Shown here one piece after another: positions 45,148 through 55,168 of a stretch of DNA of 64,000 nucleotides (positions are counted from its first letter, which is position 1; every line of letters starts with the position of its first letter). A model generated the notes under the pieces. The model made no database searches, was not told the origin of the DNA, and worked only from the letters and a program-made list of their open reading frames with translations. This stretch comes from Spirometra erinaceieuropaei (taxonomy: Eukaryota; Platyhelminthes; Cestoda; Diphyllobothriidea; Diphyllobothriidae): assembly GCA_902702965.1 (NCBI GenBank), contig CACRXP010000021.1, positions 997,874-1,061,873 of the forward strand. Reading direction: 5' to 3'. The position numbers were made by a program, and so were the translations under genes.

Positions 45148-46559
45148 CTAAAGTCCCGGTGGCCCTTTCTCATAGTCATAGAAAAAGTTGTCTGGGAAGG
45201 ATGAGGAAAATAAAAGTTTAATCGAGTCAGTATTCAGATAAAGGCGTAGCCTTCTCTTAAAGGCGTGTAGATTTTCTGAAGATCTTATATTTATTTGAAG
45301 GTTATTCCAGAGGAAAGTATATCTGGAAGCGAAAAAAGGGAGCGCTTAGAGGTGGAGGACATTGGATGAGGTATAATCAATGACGAGTTGCGAAGATTGT
45401 ATGGGCGACTACTAGGGGTGAGTGCTGAAATCCGAGGAAAATTTAAACTATGATTAATGCGAAAGAGGAGACAGAAGCCCGATTCTAGTCTTCGAATCCA
45501 TAAAAATTTTAGGTTAATTAGCTGGCATCTATCTGAGTAGGAGATATTGGGATGTTCCCTATCTAAAAGTTTTTTAGAAAAACGTCTTTGGACATTTTCA
45601 ATTTTTAAACGACTAGCTTCATTCATGAAACCAAAGAATGGGTAACAATACTGGAGAATGGGAAGTACAAACATTCGATAGAGCCTTAATTTAATTTCAG
45701 GAAGATAGAAATTGTAAGATATAAAGCCACAAATCTGGGCAGCTTTGGCTGTAATTCTGTCAGCGTGTGGCGAGAGATTAAGCTTACTATTGTAGCTTAA
45801 ACCTAAATCCTTGATGGCGGTACATTCAGTCATAGGTTTGCCTCGAAATACCACTGGTTGGAGTAGCCTATCAGGTCCAAAGCACATATAGCGACATTTA
45901 GACGGAGAGAATTCCATTAGCCATTTTGAGCTCCAAGCTGAGAGAGCAAGCAAGTCTGCATGGATGTGCTCCAGGCAATAAAGGCTCGTAGATTTTTTGA
46001 AAGAATATACACATTTGAGATCATCGGCATAAATAAATGATTGAGAATGTTAAACTGCTGCCGAAATACCATTTATGTAAAGCAAGAACAAAAGAGGACC
46101 TAAAACGGTACCTTGTAGGACGCCACTTACAATAGGGCTTTCACTGGAAAGTGAAGATCCCACCAAAATCTTTTGTTTACGATTAGACAGGTATGACCTG
46201 AGAAAGTCTATTAGTGGACTGCGAATTCCCATAGCTTCCAATTGAACCAAAAGTCTTTTATGTGGTACTTTATCAAAGGCTTTACTAAGATCGAAATAAA
46301 TAACGACAACAGATAGGTGATCATTACGAAGAGAGGTAAGTAGATTGAGAAACGGCAGATGACATATTTCACAAGAGCGATCTGGTAAAAAACCATGCCA
46401 GACGACAATGCAGAAAGGTTTAGGTGTACAAGTAGGTTTTAAGTTAAAAATCGAAAATGTACGTAGACCTAAGCAAGAACAGTGGTCAGGCACAATGGCT
46501 TTGGAGGCCCCCTCATTAATACGCACGAAAGACATACTGTAAAAGCCCAAATTTTCCAA
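45148..46559 (-). pseudogene. Family J reverse transcriptase, two lesions
   Basis: One reading frame from 46559 carries LPDRSCEICHLPFLNLL, FDLSKAFDKVPHKRLL (palm A), SGVLQGTVLGPLLFLLYING (B/C), FIYADDLK (catalytic box intact), then KWLMEFSPSKC and the thumb/connection IENVQRRFSKKLLDRE. An in-frame TAA (46050-46052) lies between the B/C motif and YADD. A one-base slip in a T-run near 45330 shifts the C-terminus, after which the true frame continues to a stop at 45148. Without these two lesions the RT would be continuous, so the copy is young. The 5' endonuclease portion is missing. Confidence 0.8.
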
Positions 46560-46569
46560 ATAAACGTTA

Positions 46570-47980
46570 GGGCAGTATATGACGAAAAAGGTTTCAAAAA
46601 CTAAGCAGGTTTAAAGCTCAGGATGCTGTATAAAACCTAACATAGCTAAGTCAAACAAAATTTATGTAGGAAAAATATAAGAATATAATAATCGCGTGTT
46701 GGATGAATTTGATTTCATTACTTACACAGTAGAACATTTGGGCGACTTTTAAGTCCGGGGAAACTCCCAAGCTTCTCCGGGATCTTTCGCACATGCAAAC
46801 ATTATCCGTTAGACTTTTCGCGGTTTGGTCTGTTATCTCTGTTCTTTTCGATGGCCAATGTGCGTGCACTTTGCTCTGCTTGTTGTCTGCAATCAGGGAT
46901 TCAATTCCGGACTTCTGCTTAGCACCTTTCTTCATAACAATATTATTAAGGCCTAATTCAAGTCCGGATACCTGCATTTTCAACTTTCTTTGTTCTTAAA
47001 GTTTGCATCGTTTTTTGTAAACTGCCCATTTCGGCGCACCTTCGAATTGGTCTTTTTAAATATCGCACCACGTTTTTGTGAAGTTATCTACATTTTATCG
47101 AGTGAAGTAGGTGCGAGACTTCGTTTGCGTTTTTTACCTACTTCCATGTCCTTATGATTTCTACGATGAGCCGAGATCACGAAGCAGTCGAACCGAAAAA
47201 TAATATAAGCTGGATGCATGTCGACGCCGAACATTATGCCAACTTGACGCAAGGCATATAATAGCGCATTTCAAGGACCTACTACCACATTGAATCTAAG
47301 AATGTGGTATTTCGTTCCTAACTTTTGCTAGTCACTGGTATGGGCATGTTAACACGATGCCACAGCATATACAATATCTATAGAATGAAGGCGAAAATTC
47401 GAGTTCCAGGTGTATGTATAAGTGAAGAAGATGAAGGCCCGAGCACCGGAACATTTTGTTTATTGTCCTGAGCTTTCGGACTCATACAGGAGTCCGTCCT
47501 TAGAGATAGCAGCAGCAAGAGAACAAGCGACAACTATTGGGCATGCAGGCGAATCATCGACCGACGGCGCAAGACTGGACAATAAACAAAGTCTTCCGGC
47601 GCTCGAACCCTCTTATTTTTCATTTATAGTATCTTTAGCTTTAGAGACTATTGCCATCAATATGGCGTGCTGTCCACTATTTGTACCGGTTGGGTCTGCG
47701 CTGTTTTATTTTTCCTGCAGTTTATCGGACACGTCTAGGCTCGAATGTGAAGGTGGCCCAAGATCGAGATTTTGCAATAATGGCTATTGGCAAACGTTCC
47801 TATTATACCTACGGCCCGTTGCGTAGGCGCTCAAAACTGCGTTCACGCCTCGATCTCGTTGATGAGCGCAATGTCCACAATGTCTTCACGACCTTTCCTT
47901 CCATCACCTTAGTTTTTTGGTACGTGATTTGCACATTTGCATTTGCGACATATTTGCACATAGTGCGGCTGTGATCATGC
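46570..47980. other. No confident gene apart from the exon candidate at 46.7-47.0 kb
   Basis: Two overlapping + frames (47422-47826, 47651-47974) have no recognised domain. Positions 47575-47630 share a short dispersed repeat with 12220-12360. Confidence 0.35.
46724..46983 (-). other. Candidate first exon of an unknown host gene
   Basis: An ATG at 46983 opens a frame of more than 80 codons rich in Lys, Ser and Glu (KKGAKQKSGIESLIADNKQS). It reaches a perfect donor (TGT|GTAAGT) at about 46724. It resembles no transposon protein seen here and no family I know. The support is only the open frame and the donor, so chance is possible. Confidence 0.2.
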
Positions 47981-47984
47981 CTGG

Positions 47985-48360
47985 TCTAGCCGGCCTCGAC
48001 GATGTCGCGAATTGTACCCCCACATGCGTAATGAATTTCGGCAGCAGCTCTGGAGCTCTCGGTCGCGGTTCTCCAACGGTGTAGACTTGACACCGAGGGT
48101 TCAGGAACCACCTTCATGTCTTGACAAACTGTGTTAAGCCAGGTTTTGATTTGACGTTGACTCCTCCACGTGAACAGCTGCGCCGGATCAGGACAGTACC
48201 ACTGAATTCGTGAGCGGACGACAGGGAGCGCGCCCAAATGACCTTAGTCATCTTTCTTGAATGACCAGGGGTATCATCTCGGTGTTTTAGCCTGTATGGG
48301 TCGTTTCTTTCGAGATGTAATTGGCGCAACTTTCCCGCAAAATGTTTCTTAGGCAGTACT
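47985..48360 (-). pseudogene. RTE-like C-terminal fragment
   Basis: The reading QIKTWLNTVCQDMK followed by RW..A..SSRAAAEIHYAC and TIRDIVEAG resembles the region after the RT thumb in RTE-type proteins (…KTW…V..DM……RW…A.DR..W). A short upstream piece (RNDPYRLKHRDDTPGHSRKM) is in another frame. The match is by pattern only. Confidence 0.4.
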
Positions 48361-49587
48361 AGTAAAATGCCCTCTGTTTTCGCTCTTCTTTGCGCATAGC
48401 TATGCAGAAGAATTGGCCGGACGGATGGCTAGTTCACGCTGAGCTTTGTGGCGGTGAGCTGTCACTGTAGGTGGATAGAAACTTCCTAAAGCTTGCGAAA
48501 ACACTGTACGACAGTTCGACCGTCGATTTCGACGATGTCCACCGTGTGCCCCACAGCTGCAGCAGCGGTGGGAGCAGGGACGGTGACTTGCGCAGGGGTT
48601 TATAGTGCGGGCAGACTTGCGCTGTATCTACCTACACTCTCTCCTCCTCCCCCGCCTGGGCCCGGTGTCAAGACAGAGTCAAGAAGACCGGAGACGAGGG
48701 AGGCCGCAGGTGGATGGCTCGGACGGATCCTCACCTTGGCGTTCCACCACACCCCCTGGTCCACACACCAATGACCAGGATTTCAACCAACACAGCAGAG
48801 ATTTGGAGGCTGGCACGGCCAAAGCCGCACCTGGGCGTGCGGCCAACGCCTGGCTCGGATCCCACACTGTGGTAGGAGTGCCATAAAGGCCACATTAAAA
48901 AGGAGCCATTGCAGTCAGACTCAGACCGCCTCCAGTGAAGGAGGAGGTCCAAGGTACCCCGTCAGTTGGCAAGCTTCCAAGCCACGGCTTTTAGCGCACC
49001 GTGATAGCTTCAAGCGCGTCAGATTGTTTATAGTGAGGAAAATGCGCTGAGTCGTCGACCTCACTCTCCCTTCCCATTCCCACACCCCAGCCACTGTCCG
49101 AGCCGGTCAGCAGACTGGAGTGGGGAATGGGCGCGGTGGCTGACATGGTCGACTGACCATGCCTGCGCGCGCCACAGCACGACCTGGCCCCCCATACACA
49201 CACAAACACCAGGATTTCACACAACGGGGGTTGAACGGCGTGTCTCTCACTTGCGTGAGAGTGCCGTGGAAGGTGCTGCTTCAGCCCGTCCCCAGCCCAC
49301 CAGTCCGCCACTACACACAACACACACACAACGTGACGAACTGCGTGAGCCGAGAGCAGGCCTCAATCAGCAACCTTCCTATCCACGACGCTTGGCGTGT
49401 CGGGATAGTCTCGGACACAAGTCACCCGTGCAGCCGAAGCCGCATGTGGACCGAGTCGAGATGCACACTTCCCACTTGCGTGGGAGGCGGCAGTTGAGTG
49501 CATGAGGTGTGTGAGGGTTGATGTCTGGTGGGGTGATGGTGTTAGGAGGTAGGGAGTGAGGGAATGTGTGGTGTGACCGGCGGTTGT

Positions 49588-52500
49588 CTACCGCAGGTCG
49601 TCGTGGATGCGCATGTGGCCGAATAGACCCATGCGATGCGTGAAGGTGCGAGGGCAGTGTGGGCAGTGGAGGCGAGTGCGGTGNNNNNNNNNNNNNNNNN
49701 NNNNNNNNNNNNNNNNNNNNNNNNNNNNNNNNNNNNNNNNNNNNNNNNNNNNNNNNNNNNNNNNNNNNNNNNNNNNNNNNNNNNNNNNNNNNNNNNNNNN
49801 NNNNNNNNNNNNNNNNNNNNNNNNNNNNNNNNNNNNNNNNNNNNNNNNNNNNNNNNNNNNNNNNNNNNNNNNNNNNNNNNNNNNNNNNNNNNNNNNNNNN
49901 NNNNNNNNNNNNNNNNNNNNNNNNNNNNNNNNNNNNNNNNNNNNNNNNNNNNNNNNNNNNNNNNNNNNNNNNNNNNNNNNNNNNNNNNNNNNNNNNNNNN
50001 NNNNNNNNNNNNNNNNNNNNNNNNNNNNNNNNNNNNNNNNNNNNNNNNNNNNNNNNNNNNNNNNNNNNNNNNNNNNNNNNNNNNNNNNNNNNNNNNNNNN
50101 NNNNNNNNNNNNNNNNNNNNNNNNNNNNNNNNNNNNNNNNNNNNNNNNNNNNNNNNNNNNNNNNNNNNNNNNNNNNNNNNNNNNNNNNNNNNNNNNNNNN
50201 NNNNNNNNNNNNNNNNNNNNNNNNNNNNNNNNNNNNNNNNNNNNNNNNNNNNNNNNNNNNNNNNNNNNNNNNNNNNNNNNNNNNNNNNNNNNNNNNNNNN
50301 NNNNNNNNNNNNNNNNNNNNNNNNNNNNNNNNNNNNNNNNNNNNNNNNNNNNNNNNNNNNNNNNNNNNNNNNNNNNNNNNNNNNNNNNNNNNNNNNNNNN
50401 NNNNNNNNNNNNNNNNNNNNNNNNNNNNNNNNNNNNNNNNNNNNNNNNNNNNNNNNNNNNNNNNNNNNNNNNNNNNNNNNNNNNNNNNNNNNNNNNNNNN
50501 NNNNNNNNNNNNNNNNNNNNNNNNNNNNNNNNNNNNNNNNNTGATTTGCGGCGGCGCGTTGGGGGCTGTGGCTGAGTTGGGCGGCGGTTGGTGCATCACC
50601 ACCGTCTTCTGCGTGTTAATGACCAGCCCAAAGTTCTCGCAGGCGGCGGAGAATAGGTCCATGCTCCGTTGCATCTCCGCTTCGTAGGTGGTGTTCAGGG
50701 CGCAGTCGTCGGCGAAGAGGAGTTCGTGCACGGTAGTTGTGGATACGCGCGATTGGAAGTTCATGCGCCGTTGATTCAGGAGATGACCGTCTGTTCTGTA
50801 GGCGATGCGGATTCCAGGGCGTTCGTCGCGGTAGGCGTCCATCAGCATGGCAGAGAACATAAGACTGAAGAGGGTTGGTGCCAGCACGCATCCCTGCTTC
50901 ACTCCGTTGGTCACTGCGAATGCCTCTGAGACAGCTCCGTTGTCCGTGACTCGCGCCATCATACCGTCGTGCAGCTGACGCACCATCTGAGTGAATCGCT
51001 CCGGACAGCCGAATTTCTGCATGATCTTCCACAGTCCTTCACGATTCACCGTGTCGAAGGCTTTCGTCAGGTCCACGAAGGTAGAGTACAGGTGGGTCCG
51101 CATCTCCTGGGACTTCTCCTGAAGTTGACGGGCGGCGAAGATCATATCTGTGGTCCCACGATGTCGGCGGAAGCCGCATTGACTTTCCGGCAGATGGCCC
51201 TGTTCCAGATGGTTGTTGAGGCGGTTGAGCAGGATGCGAGCGAAGATCTTCCCGGCGATGTTCAGTAGGGAGATGCCGCGGTGGTTGTCGCAGACTTGGC
51301 GATTCCCTTTGCGCTTGTATAGTTGCACGATAGTTGCGTCCTTGAAATCTTGCGGGACTTCGCCTTGACGCCACATCTCCTGGAAGAGCGCAGTCAGCTG
51401 ATCCATCAGTTGGGGACCTCCGTGCTTGTAGACCTCAGCAGGGATTGCGTCCGATCCGGGTGCTTTCCCGCTGGAGAGTTGCTGCACGGCCCTGATGGTC
51501 TCCTGGAGAGATGGCGGGAGGTCGAGGTCCACGTTGGTCTCCACTTGCGGCAAGCGGGCGATGGCGGCGTCGGAGATGACGGAAGGGCGGTTGAGGACGC
51601 CCTGGAAATGCTCGGCCCATCGCTGTAGGATTTGCGTCTTCTCCGTCAGGAGAGTGCTGCCGTCGGCGCTGAGGAGAGGAGCAGTGCCCTTCGTCGGCGG
51701 ACCGTAGACAGCTTTGATCGCGGAGAAGAAGTTCTTCCATTCGTTGCGGTCCGCGTAGCCTTGGATCTCCTCAGCTTTGCGAGCAGTCCAGGCGTCCTGC
51801 ATCTCGCGCAGTCGTTGCTGAAGTTGGCGGCGACTGCGGTAGAAGGCAGCTTTGTTGTCCTCAGTAGGGTGATCTACGTAGGCTTTGTGGAGGCGGTTCT
51901 TCTCAGCAAGCAGATTTCTGATGGCGGCGTCGTTGTCGTCGAACCAGTCCTGGTGTTTGCGGGGAGCGCGACCGAGGACGGCGAGCGCCGTCGACTGGAC
52001 CGTGTCTCGCAGTTGACACCATCGGTTTTCCACGGAGGTGTTCTCGGCAGCGGCGGCGTCGTCGGCGGCGGCAGCGATTGGAAGGTTGTCTAGCCGTTGA
52101 GCTAGCTCATTGCTGAAATGGAGACGGTGAGCAGGCAAAGACAACAAAGCAACATTCAGCTTACCTGGGGGTCGCTTACCTTGTGGTCTCCTGCGAGGCT
52201 GTAGGCGAATACGCATCTTCGAGATGACGAGGCGATGGTCGGTCCACCCGTCAGCACCCGCGATCGCCTTCGTCACCAGCACGTCCCGCTGATCTCGCCT
52301 CCGGACGAGGACATAGTCCAGCAGGTGCCACTGACGCGACCGAGGATGCCTCCAGGTGGCCTTCTCTCGCTCCGGCAGACAGAAGAACGTGTTCGTCAGG
52401 ATGAGGCGGTGTTCAGCGCAGGCGCGAAGCAGTAGCAGACCATTGTCGTTGGAGCCGCGGAGACCGTGGGGGCCCAGCACTCCCCTCCAGGCAGTGTGGT

Positions 52501-52996
52501 CTGTGCCGACGCGGGCGTTGAAGTCGCCAAGGACAATCAACTTGTCCGCCTTCGACACAGTCGCCAAGAGGGCATGCAGGTCCTCGTAGAATTTGTCTTT
52601 GACGGCGTCGGGGCTGGTCATCGGTGGAGCGTAGGCGCTGATGATGGTGGCGAACTTGCCTCCTCGCCGGAGGGGCAGACGGAGGCTCATTAGGCGGTCG
52701 TTGATTCCCTGCGGCAGACAGTGCAGTCGTCCCACGATGTCGGTCCGGATGGCAAAGGCGACACCCGCGTCTCGTCGCTCTGCCTTGGGTCGACCACCCC
52801 AGAAGAAGGTGTAGCCGGCACCCACCTCCTCCAGTTGGCCTTGTTCGGAGAATCGGGTCTCGCTGAGTGCGGCGATGTCCACCTTGTAGCGCGCCAGTTC
52901 TCGTGCCACTAGCGCCGTCCTCCGTTCCGGTCGGTTGCTCCTCGGATTGTCTAAAAGGGAACGAACATTCCAGGCTGCCAGAGTGAGCGGGCTCAC
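49588..52996 (-). CDS. Endonuclease/reverse transcriptase of family R (gapped)
   Basis: The APE-type endonuclease is complete: AAWNVRSL (metal-site Asn), LSETRF (Glu), LGDFNARVG (Asp/Asn), LLDYVLV and TDHRLV (His). RT follows, with [18 protein letters not shown] (palm A), [17 protein letters not shown] (B) and LLFADDCAL (catalytic FADD), about 820 residues before the gap at 50541. After the gap the correct frame ends [18 protein letters not shown] plus MRIHDDLR and a stop at 49588. The start is uncertain: 52996 is a GTG, and the in-frame region above it contains no ATG down from the TAG in the leader. No disabling mutation is visible in the sequenced part. Other domains between RT and finger are hidden by N. 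Confidence 0.85.
49597..49683 (-). other. C2H2 zinc finger at the C-terminus of family R
   Basis: The pattern CX2CX12HX3H is complete (CPHC…HMRIH), followed by DDLR and a stop. Its reading frame differs from that of the RT on the other side of the N gap by one base, so the gap length is not exact. The finger probably contributes to nucleic-acid binding during integration. Confidence 0.8.
49684..50541. other. Assembly gap (858 N)
   Basis: It removes part of the family R ORF between the RT palm and the last zinc finger. Long open frames reported across it on the + strand are artefacts of N. Confidence 0.95.
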
Positions 52997-53928
52997 CCTG
53001 CCAGTCTGGCGACTGCGGCGGCGAAAAGTAGGAGTAGGAGAAGAAGAAGAATAGGCTGGAAGAGGAAGAGAGCGATTGTTGTTGTTGTTGTTTCGGTTTT
53101 TGCTGTTTCGACCGTGTGTTTTTTGTCTGCGGCCACGGCCAGCCTACAGACAGCGTGGTTCCCAGCGATCTTTAGGGCACCTTTTCTAGCCCCCTCCCCC
53201 TCGCGGGGGCAGGCAACGCATCCCTGAACAGGGCTGCCCGGTTATCCCAGACGGTTGCCGGACTCCACTATGGGCCACGACTGTTTGTTAGTGAGAGAAC
53301 GACCCGAATTAGCCTGGGACCTTGGTGGTGGTGATGATGTGATGGAGTGAAGTAGGAGAGAGCATACACACTAACTAACGCTAGGGGACTTAGAACTAGA
53401 ATGGACAAGCGGACACAGTCATCAGTCAGAGACAAAGTGAGGGCACCACACAAAGTCAAGCACTGTAACACCTAGCTATTAGTAGAGAGTGACATAGACT
53501 GACGGACAGACAATCGCAGCAGGCATCGAGGGTGTCGTTTAGCTATTAACAGACAGACTAGCATATAAAGGGCAGGCAGCAAGCGCAGCGTACGACGCGG
53601 AACTTCAACAAACAAAAGGAAGAAACAAAGCAAACGCACTTACCTGAGGGGGAACTTACCTGGTGGCCTCCTGCGATGGTCCAGGCAGAGCCTCGTCTCG
53701 ACGATGTCGACGCGAAGATCCATCCGGCCAGCGCAGACCACAGTACCGTGCGTGCAGGTGCACGCACGGATACCCTCACCTGGTTTAGCCCGCCGGTCGA
53801 GACGGTTGCCCGGGGTGTGGCCGCTGAGCAGAGCCCAGCTACGTGGAGCCACAGGTGAGAGTTAGGTTCCAGCAAATGGACGCTAGGCGTAGTCTCACCT
53901 GCAAGCAAGTGAGCGACCACTACGATCA

Positions 53929-54290
53929 TCACGTGGACCCACCGCTGACACCCCTACACCCCGAAAACACTGTACAGCATCGCACCCAAATACATTGCCA
54001 ATAGAAGCGAAGAGACGACTGGGCAGCATTTAGTTGGACAGTATTATTGACCATGAAATGTTCACTGGACACTAATTTTTCTCCGAGACATTCGAAACGG
54101 TCCACCTCAGCTTGAGCCTCCTGGCTACAAGTGATTTTTGAAAGAACTCGGGTCTTCCAGACGTTCATGGATAGGCGAACATAATTACCCAGTGCAGACG
54201 TCCTAACTTTGTCTTGGTAAATTATTTCTTGGATTTTTCGAATGTCATTGGCGTTTGAGATCCATTCTATTAACGTCGCCACTTCGACCT
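53929..54290 (-). pseudogene. RTE-like RT thumb fragment
   Basis: The frame reads LSMNVWKTRVLSKITCSQE followed by VDRFECLGEKLVS, matching the segment after the RT catalytic box in RTE-type proteins (…MN..KTKVL……VD.F.YLG..….). It ends exactly where the 5' leader of the intact family R element begins, so that element may have inserted into this older copy. Confidence 0.5.
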
Positions 54291-54299
54291 AATCATTTT

Positions 54300-55020
54300 T
54301 GCGGTCATCGCTAGGCAACTTTACTGTCGTTTTCCCAAGTGTGCGGAGTGGACCCTCGCTGCGGGATATAGCTCAACCCGTTTGATCCATGGACCGATCC
54401 TGTCATTGGGTCGTCAAGTGCCTTGCGGACCGATGACTTCGCCAACGATCGTTCGTTGCACTGTTTTTCTTCCGCCCACAATCCTGCCCTCGAGACAATA
54501 GAAGTCTTTGTCTCTACGAAAGCAATACACTTACCAGTGGGCCACGAACAGTGATAAACTTAAGCAGTTATTGATCTGGAATGTATAAGTTTCTCCAAGT
54601 TTAGAAGGGTAATTCCCTTTGACATACCAAGCAATTCGCTTATATTCCCATGAGACAAGTGGTTTGAATATTACATCGTAGTAGTCATCCTCTCCCAAAA
54701 GAATCTAACCCACTCGAGCTGTTCAGTAATGATGGAGCGTTTGCTTTTTGTTGAGTTATGCCACATGATAACGTTTCATTATGATTTTCCGGCCAAATCA
54801 GGAGACTTCGCTTACTTTTCGAGATTATTTGATGCCACATGGCAACAGTTGTTTTCATCTTGCCTGAAATAGTCCGGAACGGTCCTTCTTTACGGTCACA
54901 AACTGTTGCCCTGTGCGTTGTTCAGTGTATTTCGAATTGTATCATTTTATTTATATCGCAAGCTCAAATGAGTATTTTTTACATCCAGGTGACCGCAGCG
55001 ACCTCGTAACCGTTTTGGAA
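54300..55020. other. Upstream region of the TMEM209-like gene
   Basis: No repeat or open frame recognised. A promoter or a further 5' exon (the first transmembrane segment of the family is not accounted for) could lie here, but I see no clear core promoter. Confidence 0.35.
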
Positions 55021-55034
55021 GTCTTCTCGAGGAA

Positions 55035-55168
55035 ATGGACTCCGTCGTCTGGCAGAATGACAAATTTGCTTCCTCAGCCTCGGAGGTCGCTCGAAAACGG
55101 TGGATTTCAAAATCATTTTATTGGCTTACGCTTAATTTGATTTTGCTTCTGTGGATCTCGGCTGTCCT
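55035..55168 (+). CDS. TMEM209: TMEM209-like exon 1
   Basis: ATG in good context. It encodes 44 residues plus two bases, ending in a transmembrane helix (FYWLTLNLILLLWISAV). Donor CT|GTAAGC at 55169, phase 2. Confidence 0.6.

Larger units (their letters stand above)
44280..46559 (-). mobile_element. Family J non-LTR retrotransposon, 5'-truncated, youngest copy
   Basis: The 3' terminus (AAAGACCCGTCAGGGTCCCA, 44300) is preceded on the + strand by an AT-rich ATTTAATTATTTTTATT stretch that marks the tail. The element runs through a 1 kb 3' UTR with 163 bp tandem repeats to the RT reading that begins at about 46559. The endonuclease is absent. This copy provides the uninterrupted reference for the site where the gypsy element inserted in the 35.5-41.5 kb copy. 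Confidence 0.8.
48490..53940 (-). mobile_element. RTE-like non-LTR retrotransposon (family R), nearly intact copy
   Basis: The 5' leader (53940-53000) contains CT-rich and palindromic GC blocks. A single long ORF follows (endonuclease, RT, C-terminal finger), then a 3' untranslated tail of about 1.1 kb (49587-48490). The tail recurs alone at 7.6, 11.9 and 61.0 kb and with a decayed body at 0.6-4.6 kb, which defines it as part of the element. An 858 N gap removes the RT thumb and first finger. Terminal target duplications were not resolved. Confidence 0.8.

Noticed and set aside
49607..50687. Three + strand frames of 300-340 codons
   Set aside because: They consist almost entirely of N.
50616..52912. 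Multiple 60-150 codon frames on both strands
   Set aside because: Shadows of the family R endonuclease/RT ORF.
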